Shown: positions 24,355 through 35,062, counted from the stretch's first letter. The stretch: DNA of 64,000 nt from Streptomyces taklimakanensis (GCF_009709575.1 NZ_WIXO01000001.1:4776001-4840000); one strand, 5' to 3'. A program made the numbers and translations. Notes: a model not told the origin generated them from the sequence alone.

Positions 24355-26207
24355 CCACCGCACCGACGCCCACGGCGTCCCCCACGGCGTCCCCCACGGC
24401 GTCCTCCACCGCACCGGCCGCCCCCTCGAACGCCGTCGCGTCCGGGACCGGCCCGCCCCGCGGCGCGCTGCGTGCCCTGCTGCCCGCCCTCGCCGGGCAC
24501 CGCGCCATGGCCGCCCGCACCTGCGCGGCGGCCGTGGCCGACCACGCGGCCCTGGCCGCCCTGGTCACCCTGGCCGCGCACACCACCGGCACCGCCGTGC
24601 TGGAGCGGGCCGCCCCGCACCCGGCCGCCGTGGCCGCGCTGGTCGTCCTGGTACTGGTGCGCGCGGTGTCCACCTGGCGGGAGATGGACCTCTCCCACGA
24701 CCTGGCCTACCGGATCCTGGCCGAACTGCGGGTCCGCGTCTTCGACGGACTGGCCCGCAGCGCCCCCGCCCGGATCGCCGGACGGCGCAGCGGCGACTTG
24801 GCGGCCACGGCGATGGCGGACGTGGAGGCGCTGGAGTTCCTGTACGCCCACACCGCCGCCACCGTCCTGGCCTCCGGCACCGTCCTGGTCGCCGGCACGG
24901 CCGTTCTGGCGGCGGTGGAACCGTGGCTGGCGGCGGTGGTCGTACCGGTGTCCGTGCTGCTGGTGCTCCTGCCGCCGGCCGACCTGCGGGTGCGGGCCGA
25001 GCGGGGGACGCGCACCCGGCGGGAGGCGGCGCGGTTGTCGGCGGAGGCCGTGGAGGCGGTGGACGGACTGCGCGAACTGCTGGCGTTCGGAGCCCTGGAC
25101 CGGTACCGCGCCCGGCTCGCCGAACGCGGCCGTGCGCTGGGCGCCGCCCAACGCGCCGAGGCCTCCTGGGAGGCGGCCGCGGCGGCGGTGCGGGAGACGT
25201 TGGTGGTGGCGGCGGTGGTCGCCACGGTCGCGGTGGCCGCCTGGTCGGCCGGCGCGGGGCGGCTGACGGGGGCCTGGGCACCGGCGGCGGTGGCGCTGGC
25301 CCTGGGCGTGCTGGCCCCGGTCGCCGAGGCGGCGGCCGCGCTGGGACGCGCGGGGAGCCTGCGGGCCGCCGCCGCCCGGGTGGGCACGGCGATCGGCGCC
25401 CCGGCCCTCGCCCCGGCCCCGCTGGACCCGCGTCCGGTGCCGGACGGCCCCCTGGGGATACGGATGCGTCGAGTCCGCTTCGACTACGGCGGCGCGCCCG
25501 TCCTCGACGGCGTCGACCTGACCGTGCCGGCCGGGCGCACCACCGCCCTGGTGGGCGCCTCGGGAGCGGGCAAGTCCACCTGCGCCCACCTGCTGGCCCG
25601 CTTCTGGGATCCGTCGGCGGGCTCGGTCGAACTCCTGCCGCCCGGTGGGGCCCCGCTGGACCTCCGCCGGGTGGACGACGGCGACCTGCGGCGCACCGTC
25701 GCCGTCGTCGGCCAGGACGCCCCCCTCTTCCACGGCACCCTCGCCGACAACCTCCGGCTCGCCTCGCCCGAAGCCGACGACGCCGAGGTGGCGGCGGCCG
25801 CCCGCGTCTGCGGCGTCGACCGGATCGCCGCCGGCCTGCCCGACGGGTACGCGACGGTCCTCGGGGAGCGTGGCGCCACCCTCTCCGGCGGGCAGCGGGC
25901 CCGGGTGGCCCTGGCCCGCGCCCTGCTGGTCCGTCCCCGGGTCCTGGTGCTGGACGAGACCACCGCCAACCTGGACACCGCCGGGGACGCCGAACTGGCC
26001 GCCGCCCTGGCACGGGACGCCCCGCACCGGGCCACGCTGGTGATCGCCCACCGGGCCGCCACCGTCCGTCGTGCCGACCGCGTCGCGGTGCTGGAGGCCG
26101 GTCGGATCGCGGCCGAGGGCACCTGGGAGGAGCTCACCGCGCCCGGCGGGGCCCTGCCGCGCGTGATGCCCGGTACCGGAAGCGGCGGCGGGACCGGCGG
26201 CGGGTGA
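24351..26207 (+). CDS. ABC half-exporter 2 (membrane plus ATPase, CydC-like)
   Basis: 618 residues from GTG 24351, which overlaps the preceding stop (GTGA). After a Thr/Ala/Ser-rich tail of about 35 residues comes a six-helix domain (VTLAAHTTGTAVLERA... VLVLVLVRAVSTWREMDLSHDLAYRIL) and an ATPase with Walker A GASGAGKST (about 402), signature LSGGQRARVAL (about 512), Walker B VLVLDETTANLD. The Walker B glutamate (LDE) is kept, so both sites may hydrolyse ATP. Last gene of the operon, followed by a terminator. Confidence 0.87.
   Translation: MTTAPTPTASPTASPTASSTAPAAPSNAVASGTGPPRGALRALLPALAGHRAMAARTCAAAVADHAALAALVTLAAHTTGTAVLERAAPHPAAVAALVVLVLVRAVSTWREMDLSHDLAYRILAELRVRVFDGLARSAPARIAGRRSGDLAATAMADVEALEFLYAHTAATVLASGTVLVAGTAVLAAVEPWLAAVVVPVSVLLVLLPPADLRVRAERGTRTRREAARLSAEAVEAVDGLRELLAFGALDRYRARLAERGRALGAAQRAEASWEAAAAAVRETLVVAAVVATVAVAAWSAGAGRLTGAWAPAAVALALGVLAPVAEAAAALGRAGSLRAAAARVGTAIGAPALAPAPLDPRPVPDGPLGIRMRRVRFDYGGAPVLDGVDLTVPAGRTTALVGASGAGKSTCAHLLARFWDPSAGSVELLPPGGAPLDLRRVDDGDLRRTVAVVGQDAPLFHGTLADNLRLASPEADDAEVAAAARVCGVDRIAAGLPDGYATVLGERGATLSGGQRARVALARALLVRPRVLVLDETTANLDTAGDAELAAALARDAPHRATLVIAHRAATVRRADRVAVLEAGRIAAEGTWEELTAPGGALPRVMPGTGSGGGTGGG
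25836..25898 (+). repeat. 63-nt segment identical to one in ABC half-exporter 1
   Basis: Partner of 23839-23901; it covers the region just before and including the LSGGQR signature. Confidence 0.9.
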
Positions 26208-26254
26208 CGCGGAGGCGTGAGGGGAGGAGGGGCGGGCCCGGACGTCCCGGTGGG

Positions 26255-26280
26255 CCCCGGACGGCGGACCGCGTCCGGGG
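26255..26280. terminator. Hairpin between peptide operon and pucR-type gene
   Basis: Arms CCCCGGACG (26255-26263) and CGTCCGGGG (26272-26280), 8-nt loop, between two convergent genes. Confidence 0.65.
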
Positions 26281-28101
26281 TCACCCCATCCGCAGGGCCA
26301 GGAAGAAGTCGACCTTGTCCTCCAGCCGGGACAGGTCCCGGCCCGTCAACTGCTCGATGCGACCCACCCGGTAGCGCAACGTGTTGACGTGCAGGTGGAG
26401 GCGGGCCGCGCAGCGCGTCCAGGAGCCGTCGCAGTCCAGGAAGGCCTCCAGGGTGGGGACCAGTTCGGCGCGGTGGCGACGGTCGTACTCGCGCAGCGGG
26501 TCCAACAGCCGGGCGGTGAAGGCGCGGCGCACGTCGTCGGGCACGAACGGCAGCAGCAGCACGTGGGAGGCCAACTCGTCGTGGCCCGCCGCGCACACCC
26601 GTCCCGGGCGGGCGGCGGCCACGCGCCGGGCGTGGCGGGCCTCCTCCAGGGCGCCGTGCAGCCCCTCGGCGGAGTGGACGGCGGCGCTGACGCCCAGGGT
26701 CAACCGGCCGCCGGCACCGGCCTCCGGCCCGTCGGCCCCCTCGGCGCCGCCCAGTCCGCGCTCCAGCGGGGAGCGCAGGGCACGCAGCAGGGCGGCGGCG
26801 TCCAACGCGCCGCCCCCGGCGGTGCCGTCGGCCGCCTCGCCGCCCCCGGTGCCTCCGGCGCCCCCGCCGTCCGCGGGAGCCCCGTCCTCGGTCCGGGGCG
26901 GTTCCGCGCTCCCGGCGACGGCCGGGAGCGGGACGAGCGCCACGGCCTCGCCGTCCACCGCCGCCACCGCGACCCGGTCCCCCGGCTGCTCCCGGTCGCC
27001 GCCGGTCGCGGTCCCGTCCCCGGCGGCGATCGACAGCTCCTCCAACAGCGCCCCCGCCGCGCGGGCCCGTTCGGCCTCGGTGCCGCCCCGACCGTCCTCC
27101 CACTCCAGCCGGGCGACGACCACCTGCCACAGCGGCGCGGTGCCGAGCCCGGGGAGCAACACGGGAGCGGTGACCCGCAGCCGGGCGGCGATCTCCGCCG
27201 CCGGGGCCCCGGCGCGGACCAGTTCCAGGACTTCCCGGGCGAGCCGGCGCGCCACCGTGCGGGAGGCGTCCCGGCGGTCCCGCTCGACCGCGATCAGTTG
27301 GGTGACGCCGTGCAGCAGGTCCAGCCGCTCGGCCGGCCAGTCGTCCGTGTCGGCCTCGACGGCCAGCAGCCAGCCGGGCAACGCCGCCAGCACGGCACGC
27401 CGCGGGTCCCGTCCCTCCTCGTCGTCCCCCGGGCCGGCCGGCACCGGGAACAGCGAGTGGACGGTCCCGTCCACCTCCACGCGGTGCGGCCCGTCGCGTC
27501 CGGCCCGCACCGCCGCCAGGTACTCGCCCGCCAGTACGGCGCGCACCGGGGCGGAGGGGCGGCCGGCCTCCGGGCCCGCGACCGGGCGACCGGTGGCGGA
27601 CAGCACCCACGCCCGCAGGTCCAGGTCGGAGCCCAACAGGTCCAGCACCGCGTCCGGCCCACCGCCCGTCGGCCCGGAGGACATCAGCCGGCGGTGTCGT
27701 TCCACCACGGCGGCCAGGTCGCCGGCGCGCTCGCCGGAGACCTGGCGCACCACGTGCTCGGTGATGGTGGCGAAGGCGACGTCCTCGTCCACCGAGAACA
27801 GCGGCAGTCGGTGCCGCGCGCAGGCCGCCACCAGGTCGTCGGGGACCGGACCCAGCTCCGCCTCGCCGGCCGCCAGTCCGGCGACACCGGCGGAGGTGAG
27901 GATGCGGACGAACGGCTCGGAGTCCTCGGGGGAGCGGCGCCAGGCCAGCCCGGTGAGGACCAGCTCGCCGCCCGACAGGTAGCGGCTGGGGTCGCGCAGG
28001 TCGGTGGTCATCACGCCCCGCACCGGCCGGTCCAGCTCCTCCGCGCCGCTCAGCAGGCGAAGCCCGAGGGATCCCGTCTCCAGCAGCGCGCGCAACCGCA
28101 T
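26281..28101 (-). CDS. PucR-family transcriptional regulator
   Basis: 606 residues. N-terminal PucR domain (MRLRALLETGSLGLRLLSGAEELDRPVRGVMTTDLRDPSRYLSGGELVLTGL). The middle holds the weakly conserved GGDEF-like part, interrupted by a Gly/Ala/Glu-rich insert (about 400-460). The C-terminal HTH_30 is typical (LEAFLDCDGSWTRCAARLHLHVNTLRYRVGRIEQLTGRDL). PucR proteins often control purine or nitrogen-compound catabolism; the amidohydrolase downstream (plus strand, 31163) of the 8-oxoguanine/cytosine deaminase type fits such a role. ATG 28101 is chosen as the start of the PucR domain. Confidence 0.9.
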   Translation of the reverse strand: MRLRALLETGSLGLRLLSGAEELDRPVRGVMTTDLRDPSRYLSGGELVLTGLAWRRSPEDSEPFVRILTSAGVAGLAAGEAELGPVPDDLVAACARHRLPLFSVDEDVAFATITEHVVRQVSGERAGDLAAVVERHRRLMSSGPTGGGPDAVLDLLGSDLDLRAWVLSATGRPVAGPEAGRPSAPVRAVLAGEYLAAVRAGRDGPHRVEVDGTVHSLFPVPAGPGDDEEGRDPRRAVLAALPGWLLAVEADTDDWPAERLDLLHGVTQLIAVERDRRDASRTVARRLAREVLELVRAGAPAAEIAARLRVTAPVLLPGLGTAPLWQVVVARLEWEDGRGGTEAERARAAGALLEELSIAAGDGTATGGDREQPGDRVAVAAVDGEAVALVPLPAVAGSAEPPRTEDGAPADGGGAGGTGGGEAADGTAGGGALDAAALLRALRSPLERGLGGAEGADGPEAGAGGRLTLGVSAAVHSAEGLHGALEEARHARRVAAARPGRVCAAGHDELASHVLLLPFVPDDVRRAFTARLLDPLREYDRRHRAELVPTLEAFLDCDGSWTRCAARLHLHVNTLRYRVGRIEQLTGRDLSRLEDKVDFFLALRMG

Positions 28102-28244
28102 TCTCGTCGTCCGCCGATCTCTCGTACCACTCGTGGGGCGCGGGGACGGGCCCCGGACCTTGTTCGAATCTACAAGACCGGCGGGCGGGGCCGACGGGCG
28201 CTCGCCGCCGTCCGGCCCTCCCGCTCCGGACGGCGGCGGACCGA

Positions 28245-28751
28245 TCAGCGGGCCCCGCCGTCCCCTCCTTCCAGCATGTCGGCCCAACCGCCCTGGATCA
28301 TCGTCTGGAAGGCCCAGGTGTCGCCCCTGCGCACCAGGACGTCGGCGTAGTTCAGCCGGTGCTCCTCACCGTCCCCGGTGGTCATCGTGGCCTCGGTGAA
28401 GACGACGGCGATGCGGGGGGTGAGGAAGAACGGGGTGCGGGTCGACTCGAACCGCAGCTCCCCGCCGGTCCCGCCGGCCGTGTCGCCCCCGCCGCTCGCG
28501 CCACCCATCACCGCGCGCATCGTCCGCACGTACTCCGCGCGGTCCCACTGTCCGGTCCAACCGTCGCCGCCGGAGCCGTCGGTCACCAGGTTGAGCGGGA
28601 AGACGGCCAGATCGGCCATGCGCTCGACGCCCTCGTCCGTGGGTTCGGCGGCGAGCGCGTCATAGGTCTCGAACCACTTCCGGAGGCCCTCCAGGTCCTC
28701 CTCGGTGGGGGCGTAGCCGGTCAGGGCCTCGGCGATCTCGCTGCGCTGCAT
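28245..28751 (-). CDS. NTF2-like (SnoaL-type) protein
   Basis: 168 residues. Cone-shaped NTF2 fold features: an N-terminal helical pair (EEDLEGLRKWFETYDALAAEPTDEGVERMADLAVFPLNLVTDG), a W-x-R-AEYVRTMRAVMG segment, and beta strands ending WAFQTMIQGGW. Such proteins are enzymes or ligand-binding subunits; no catalytic residues can be assigned. Two related palindromes stand just upstream in the divergent region with the acyl-CoA ligase, suggesting shared control. ATG 28751 has GGAG-like sequence upstream; the longer frame covers the operators. Confidence 0.75.
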   Translation of the reverse strand: MQRSEIAEALTGYAPTEEDLEGLRKWFETYDALAAEPTDEGVERMADLAVFPLNLVTDGSGGDGWTGQWDRAEYVRTMRAVMGGASGGGDTAGGTGGELRFESTRTPFFLTPRIAVVFTEATMTTGDGEEHRLNYADVLVRRGDTWAFQTMIQGGWADMLEGGDGGAR

Positions 28752-28764
28752 GGCCGCTCCTCGG

Positions 28765-28780
28765 TAGACAAGTTTGACTA
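28765..28780. promoter_or_regulatory. Operator-like palindrome 1
   Basis: TAGACAAGTTTGACTA; its reverse complement TAGTCAAACTTGTCTA shares the pattern TnGTCAAAnTTGnCnA with the second site at 28811-28826. It lies 14 nt upstream of the NTF2-like ATG. Confidence 0.5.
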
Positions 28781-28810
28781 GCGGGAGCCAGGGTAACCCG
28801 AACCGTCGAT

Positions 28811-28826
28811 TGGTCAAAATTGACCA
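28811..28826. promoter_or_regulatory. Operator-like palindrome 2
   Basis: TGGTCAA-AA-TTGACCA, perfect 7-bp arms. Shares the TnGTCAAAnTTGnCnA pattern with site 1, about 46 bp away centre to centre. Confidence 0.6.
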
Positions 28827-28900
28827 GTGGACACGTCCGTCACGCGGACGCGGAGCGAACGAGGGCCGCAACAGTCCTCGACGACTCCTACGGTGGGCCC

Positions 28901-28999
28901 ATGACACGGGCCCTGGGCCTCCGCGAGCTCGGCCGGGCCACCCTCGCCCGGCAACCGCTGCCGCGCCGCGAGCGTCGAGACGCCGCCGCCCTGTCGGCC
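28901..28999 (+). pseudogene. Possible N-terminal remnant of a winged-helix (AlkZ-like) protein
   Basis: From ATG about 28903 the reading MTRALGLRELGRATLARQP resembles the N-terminus of AlkZ-type winged-helix proteins (…LNRALLARQ…). The frame then loses similarity. The match is short and could be chance. Confidence 0.2.
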
Positions 29000-29252
29000 T
29001 TCCACGCCCCGGACGCCGACCACGACCTCGACCGGGAGACGGACGGCGCCCACTCGGAAGTGACCGGGCACGAACCGACCCGACCGGTCCCGCACGTCCT
29101 TCGCCTCCCCCGAACGGACGGCCCTCCGCACCGCCCGGACCCTTCCCCCGCCGGGCCTCGGGGTGATGGGATCGGTGCACAGGTCACACGAGTCACACAA
29201 GGTCGCGCGGGACCGTACGACGGGGTGCGGTTCCGAGCGGCGAGGAGGACGC

Positions 29253-31007
<1,755 letters not shown>

Positions 31008-31091
31008 CCGGGCCCGGGTCCGGGACCGATCGGCGGCGGGGCGGGGCGGAGGGGCGATCGATCGCCCCGGACGGGGCACCCGCACCGGGGA

Positions 31092-31123
31092 GGCCGAAGC
31101 CGGGGCCCGACCCGGCTTCGGCC
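31092..31123 (+). terminator. Hairpin after acyl-CoA ligase
   Basis: Perfect 13-bp stem, arms 31092-31104 and 31111-31123, 6-nt loop. Confidence 0.7.
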
Positions 31124-31162
31124 CCCGGACCGCCGCCGAGCACCGAAGGGACGACACCGCCC

Positions 31163-32551
31163 ATGACAGCCCCGTCCGCCGCCCGCACCGTCATCGAGAA
31201 CTGCGCCGTCGCCACCGTGGACGCGGACGACACCGAGCACGCCCCGGGCCACGTCGTCGTCGCGGGGGAGACGATCGAGTCGGTCGGGGCCGGCCCGGCG
31301 CCGGTCGGGCTGCGGAACGTGGTCCGACGGGTGGACGGCACCGGGCACCTGCTCACCCCGGGCCTGGTCAACGCCCACCACCACGTCCACCAGTGGCTCA
31401 CCCGCGGAATGGCTCGGGACGACGATCTGATCGGCTGGCTGTCCGCCCTCTACCCGGTCTGGACGCACCTCGACGAGGACATGGTGCGCGCCGCCGCCCG
31501 GGCCTCCCTGACGGCGCTGGCCCTGGGCGGTGTGACGTGCGCCGCCGACCACCACTACATGTTCCCGCGCGGCTCCGGCGATCCGTTGGGGGCCGTGGTC
31601 GGCGCGGCCCGCGAGGTGGGCCTGCGCCTGACCGTCGCGCGCGGCTCGATGGACCTGGGGGAGTCCGGGGGCGGTCTGCCACCGGACGCGGCGGTGGAGT
31701 CCACCGACGAGGCGCTGGCGGGCACCGAGCGGGCGATCGACGCGTACCACGACCCCTCCTTCGGGTCGATGCTCCACGTCGCGGTCGCCCCCTCCGCGCC
31801 CTTCGCCGTCACCGACGACCTGATGCGCGGCGCGGCCGAGACGGCCCGCCGCAAGGGGGTGCGGTTGCACACCCACGGCCTGGAGACGGCGGACGAGGAG
31901 AGGATCTGCCGCGAGCGGTTCGGGACGGGGCCCGTCGAGTACTTCGAGTCCACCGGCTGGCTGGGCGAGGACGTGTGGATGGCGCACGGCGTCCACCTGG
32001 ACGGCCCCGGTATCGACGCCTTCGCCCGCACCGGCACGGGCGTGGCCCACTGCCCGTCCTCCAACGCCCGGTTGGGCGCGGGACGGGCCCCGGTCCCCGC
32101 CCTGCTGGCCGCCGGGGTGCCGGTCGGGCTCGGGGTGGACGGCGCCGCCTCCAACGAGGCCGGGGACCTCCGTGCCGAGCTGCGGAACGCCCTGTTGGTG
32201 GCCCGGCTCGGTCCGCGCCGCGCGAAGGCCCTGACGGTCCGCCAGGTGTTGCGCATGGGCACCCGCGACGGGGCGCGGGTGCTGGGGCGTGCCGGGGAGA
32301 TCGGCTCGTTGGAGCCGGGCCGGCCGGCCGATCTGGTGCTGTGGCGGCTCGACGGACTGGGCCATTCCACGATCGCCGACCCGGTGGCCGCGTTGGTGCT
32401 GGGCCCGCCCGCTCCCGTGGCCCTGTCGCTGGTGGGCGGCCGCGTGGTGGTGGAGGACGGCCGGCCTGTCGGGGTGGACGAGGAGACCGTCGCGCGCGAG
32501 GCCCGGGAGCAGGCACGACGACTCGCCCGGCTCGCCGGCCGCGAGCACTGA
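31163..32551 (+). CDS. Amidohydrolase, 8-oxoguanine/cytosine-deaminase (TrzA/AtzB) type
   Basis: 462 residues. Metal ligands of the ATZ/TRZ subtype are seen: NAHHHVHQWL (first His pair), HTHGLE, AHGVHLD and DGAASNE (Asp). The N-terminal and C-terminal beta sandwich segments (ENCAVATVDADD; GRPADLVLWRLDGLGHSTIADPVAALVLG; SLVGGRVVVEDG) frame the TIM barrel. Family members deaminate 8-oxoguanine, cytosine, guanine or dechlorinate triazines. I favour 8-oxoguanine deaminase-like because of the HHHVHQ and QWLTR pattern and the nearby PucR regulator, but the substrate is an inference. Confidence 0.85.
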   Translation: MTAPSAARTVIENCAVATVDADDTEHAPGHVVVAGETIESVGAGPAPVGLRNVVRRVDGTGHLLTPGLVNAHHHVHQWLTRGMARDDDLIGWLSALYPVWTHLDEDMVRAAARASLTALALGGVTCAADHHYMFPRGSGDPLGAVVGAAREVGLRLTVARGSMDLGESGGGLPPDAAVESTDEALAGTERAIDAYHDPSFGSMLHVAVAPSAPFAVTDDLMRGAAETARRKGVRLHTHGLETADEERICRERFGTGPVEYFESTGWLGEDVWMAHGVHLDGPGIDAFARTGTGVAHCPSSNARLGAGRAPVPALLAAGVPVGLGVDGAASNEAGDLRAELRNALLVARLGPRRAKALTVRQVLRMGTRDGARVLGRAGEIGSLEPGRPADLVLWRLDGLGHSTIADPVAALVLGPPAPVALSLVGGRVVVEDGRPVGVDEETVAREAREQARRLARLAGREH

Positions 32552-33028
32552 GCCGGGGGCCGGCGGGGATCGGGCGGGGCCGGTGAGGGGGAGAGGCCGG
32601 GAAGCGCCCGGAGGATCAACTTCCGGTCATTTTCGGAACGACCCCTTCCGGTGTCGGTCCCCGTCACGCGGACGGCCTCTCCGCCGGCCCCGACCTCCCT
32701 GCGGCCACCCCCGACCCCTCCCTCCGGCTTCCCCGGTCCCCACCCGGCGGGCCGGTGGAACAGGAGTCCGAACGGGGTGGGGCACGGGCCGGAGCGCGGA
32801 GTCGAATGGCCTGAACCCTGCCCTGAGTTTCGCCCTCCGTGTAGCGCGATGTGCGGAGAGTGGCGTTTACTGTGCGGACCGCTTCCCGACGCGTGGCGTT
32901 GGAAGGGGGTTCCCGCCGCGGCGGCCCGACGGAGACGGGCGGCCGATAGGAATGTGACGGGGGCCGCGGGACGGCGGGCACCACGACGGGAACGACATCG
33001 ACACAGCATCCGTGTGGGGGGAGCTGCG
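32552..33028. other. 477-bp intergenic region
   Basis: No gene seen. It contains TTCCG-N8-CGGAA (about 32620-32637) and, nearer the DUF5955 gene, a less GC-rich stretch around 32825-32880 that is the most likely promoter site. Nothing else stands out. Confidence 0.4.
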
Positions 33029-33343
33029 TTGCGAAAGGAAGCGACGGAACGCCGAGCGGTCGTGCTCGGCCAGGAGGACCCCCGAGTCCTCGGACTACGG
33101 CGGGCCATCACCCGTTTACATCGTGAACTGGCCGGTTATCGTGCGCGGTTGGCCGACCGGCAGATAGCCGAAGAGGAGCTGGCCGCCGTGGAGACGATGG
33201 CCCGGGAGGGCGTCCCCGAGGTCGCACGACTCCGTGGATCGTTGCTGTTGATTGCCGGAGCGATCGGTTCCGTGAGCGCGCTCTCCGAGGCGTTGACCGA
33301 GGTGCGCAAGGCGGTCGAGCTGTTCGGTGCCCCGCCGGGCTGA
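33029..33343 (+). CDS. DUF5955-family protein
   Basis: 104 residues from TTG 33029, chosen because a GGGGGGAG stands five bases upstream; no in-frame ATG exists near. Sequence RRAITRLHRELAGYRARLADRQIAEEELAAVETMAREGVPEVARLRGSLLLIAGAIGSVSALSEALTEVRKAVELFG: a basic helical N-terminal half, a coiled-coil-like middle and one hydrophobic stretch. I know this pattern as the Streptomyces family DUF5955. Function unknown. It stands alone between two long intergenic regions. Confidence 0.75.
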   Translation: MRKEATERRAVVLGQEDPRVLGLRRAITRLHRELAGYRARLADRQIAEEELAAVETMAREGVPEVARLRGSLLLIAGAIGSVSALSEALTEVRKAVELFGAPPG

Positions 33344-33631
33344 GCGGTTTCCGACGGGTGGCGCGTCGGGCGCGAAGGGGCGCGCCACGGGTGCGCGGCA
33401 CGGAGCGGCGCACGCCGCCGCCGGCGCGGCGGCGGGCGTGAGCCGGGCGGGTGTCGGCCGGCGGCATCGGGGGCCGCACGGCCTCCGTCCGGCAGGGGAA
33501 GGCGCGCCAACTGACGGCTCCGGCAGGGCCGCTGACCCGGTGTCGGGGCAGGACCCGCCCTGTTCCGGGCACCGCCCGGCGGCCTAGGATTCGATCGCTG
33601 AGGGTCCGGCGAGGTGAAGGGGAGACGTGGG

Positions 33632-34915
33632 ATGAGCACCAGCGCACCGGAGAGCGGGACGACGGGCGGACCGGCCGGCGTCCCCGGCGGCGGCTCCGAA
33701 CCCGTCGAACCCGTCGAACCCGTCGAACCCGTCGAACCCGTCGATCTGGTCGCCCTCGGCGAGGACTTCGTCCGCGACCCCTACCCCTTCTACGCCGAAC
33801 TGCGCGCCCGCGGCCCGGTCCACCGGGTGCGCGCCCCCGAGTGGCCCGACGCGTGGCTGGTCGTCGGGTACGAGGAGGCACGGGCCGCCCTGGCCGATCC
33901 GCGGCTGTCCAAGCAGTGGGCGAACGCCTCGCCGGACCTGGGCGTGGAGACGGTGGCCTCCGGGGTCAGCATGCTCAGCACCGACCCGCCGCACCACACC
34001 CGGCTGCGCAAGCTCGTCGCCCGTGAGTTCACCTCGCGCCGCGTGGAGTCCCTCGCCCCCCGGGTGCGGGAGATCGCCGACCGCCTGCTGGACGAGATGC
34101 TCCGCGCCCCCGACCGACGGGCCGACCTGGTCGACGCCTACGCCTTCCCGCTGCCCATCACGGTCATCTGCGAGCTGCTGGGCGTTCCCTTCCTGGACCA
34201 GGACGCCTTCCGCGCCTGGACGGCCGCCCTCGTCGGCGACGCGCCCTTCGAGGAGAAGAAGGCCGCCAGGACCGCCGTCACCGAGTACCTCGTCGAACTG
34301 TTGGAGGAGAAGCGCGGACGGCCGGGCGAGGACCTGATGAGCGCCCTGCTGCACACCGCCGACGAGGACGGGGACCGACTGTCGGCCGAGGAGCTGCTGG
34401 GCATGGCCTGGCTGCTGCTCGTCGCCGGTCACGAGACCACCGTCAACCTCATCGCCAACGGCACCCTCGCCCTGCTCACCCACCCCGGCCAGCTGGAGCT
34501 GCTGCGCTCGGACCCCTCCCTCGCCGAGGGGGCCGTCGAGGAGATGCTGCGCTACGACGGCCCGGTCGAGACGCCCACCCACCGCTTCGCCACCGAGCCC
34601 GTCGAGATCGGCGGAACGGTGATCCCCCGGGGGGCGCTGGTGCTGCCCGTCCTCGCCGACGCCGACCGCGACCCGTCCCGCTTCCCGGAGGCGGACCGCT
34701 TCGACATCCGTCGCGACGCGCGCGGGCACATCGCCTTCGGGCACGGCGTCCACTACTGCCTGGGCGCCCCGCTGGCCCGGCTGGAGGGGCGCATCGCCAT
34801 CGGCGCCCTTCTGGAACGGCTGCCGGACCTCGCCCTGGACGCGCACCCCGCGGCCCTCGCCTGGCGGCCGGGGCTGCTCATCCGCGGCCCGCGGCGCCTG
34901 CCGGTCCGCTTCTGA
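33632..34915 (+). CDS. Cytochrome P450 (CYP)
   Basis: 427 residues. I-helix AGHETT (about 265-270), K-helix ExxR in EEMLRYDGPVETPTHR, and the haem loop FGHGVHYCLGAPLARLE with Cys near 377. Type typical of soluble actinobacterial P450s (CYP105/107-like). The N-terminus has a run of five 9-nt repeats coding Glu-Pro-Val. ATG 33632 is chosen; an ATG six codons earlier has a poorer ribosome site. No ferredoxin gene is adjacent, so electrons must come from elsewhere. Substrate unknown. Confidence 0.93.
   Translation: MSTSAPESGTTGGPAGVPGGGSEPVEPVEPVEPVEPVDLVALGEDFVRDPYPFYAELRARGPVHRVRAPEWPDAWLVVGYEEARAALADPRLSKQWANASPDLGVETVASGVSMLSTDPPHHTRLRKLVAREFTSRRVESLAPRVREIADRLLDEMLRAPDRRADLVDAYAFPLPITVICELLGVPFLDQDAFRAWTAALVGDAPFEEKKAARTAVTEYLVELLEEKRGRPGEDLMSALLHTADEDGDRLSAEELLGMAWLLLVAGHETTVNLIANGTLALLTHPGQLELLRSDPSLAEGAVEEMLRYDGPVETPTHRFATEPVEIGGTVIPRGALVLPVLADADRDPSRFPEADRFDIRRDARGHIAFGHGVHYCLGAPLARLEGRIAIGALLERLPDLALDAHPAALAWRPGLLIRGPRRLPVRF
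33698..33742 (+). repeat. Five tandem 9-nt repeats at the start of the P450 gene
   Basis: Perfect copies of GAACCCGTC, coding Glu-Pro-Val, in the disordered N-terminal tail before the P450 fold. The number of units probably varies between strains. Confidence 0.9.
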
Positions 34916-34933
34916 CCCGAGGCCCGCCGCCCC

Positions 34934-35062
34934 GGGCCCGACCCCGTCCGACCTCCCGTCGGGCCCGGCCGCCGACGGCCGTCCCGCACCCCGTCCCGCA
35001 CTCCGTCCCGACCCGTCCCGGACCCGCGCGGAACGTCCCCGGGGGCACCCCCGGTGCCCCCG
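34934..35062. terminator. Two hairpins between P450 and sugar-transport operon
   Basis: 9-bp stem GGGCCCGAC/GTCGGGCCC (34934-34942/34958-34966), and a tight 10-bp stem with 3-nt loop (35040-35049/35053-35062). Confidence 0.6.

Larger units (their letters stand above)
28752..29252. other. 501-bp divergent intergenic region
   Basis: Holds the two palindromic operator-like sites at 28765-28826, and a plus-strand segment at 28901-28999 that may be a gene remnant. I see no intact gene in it; the AGGAGG of the ligase gene is at its right end. Confidence 0.5.
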
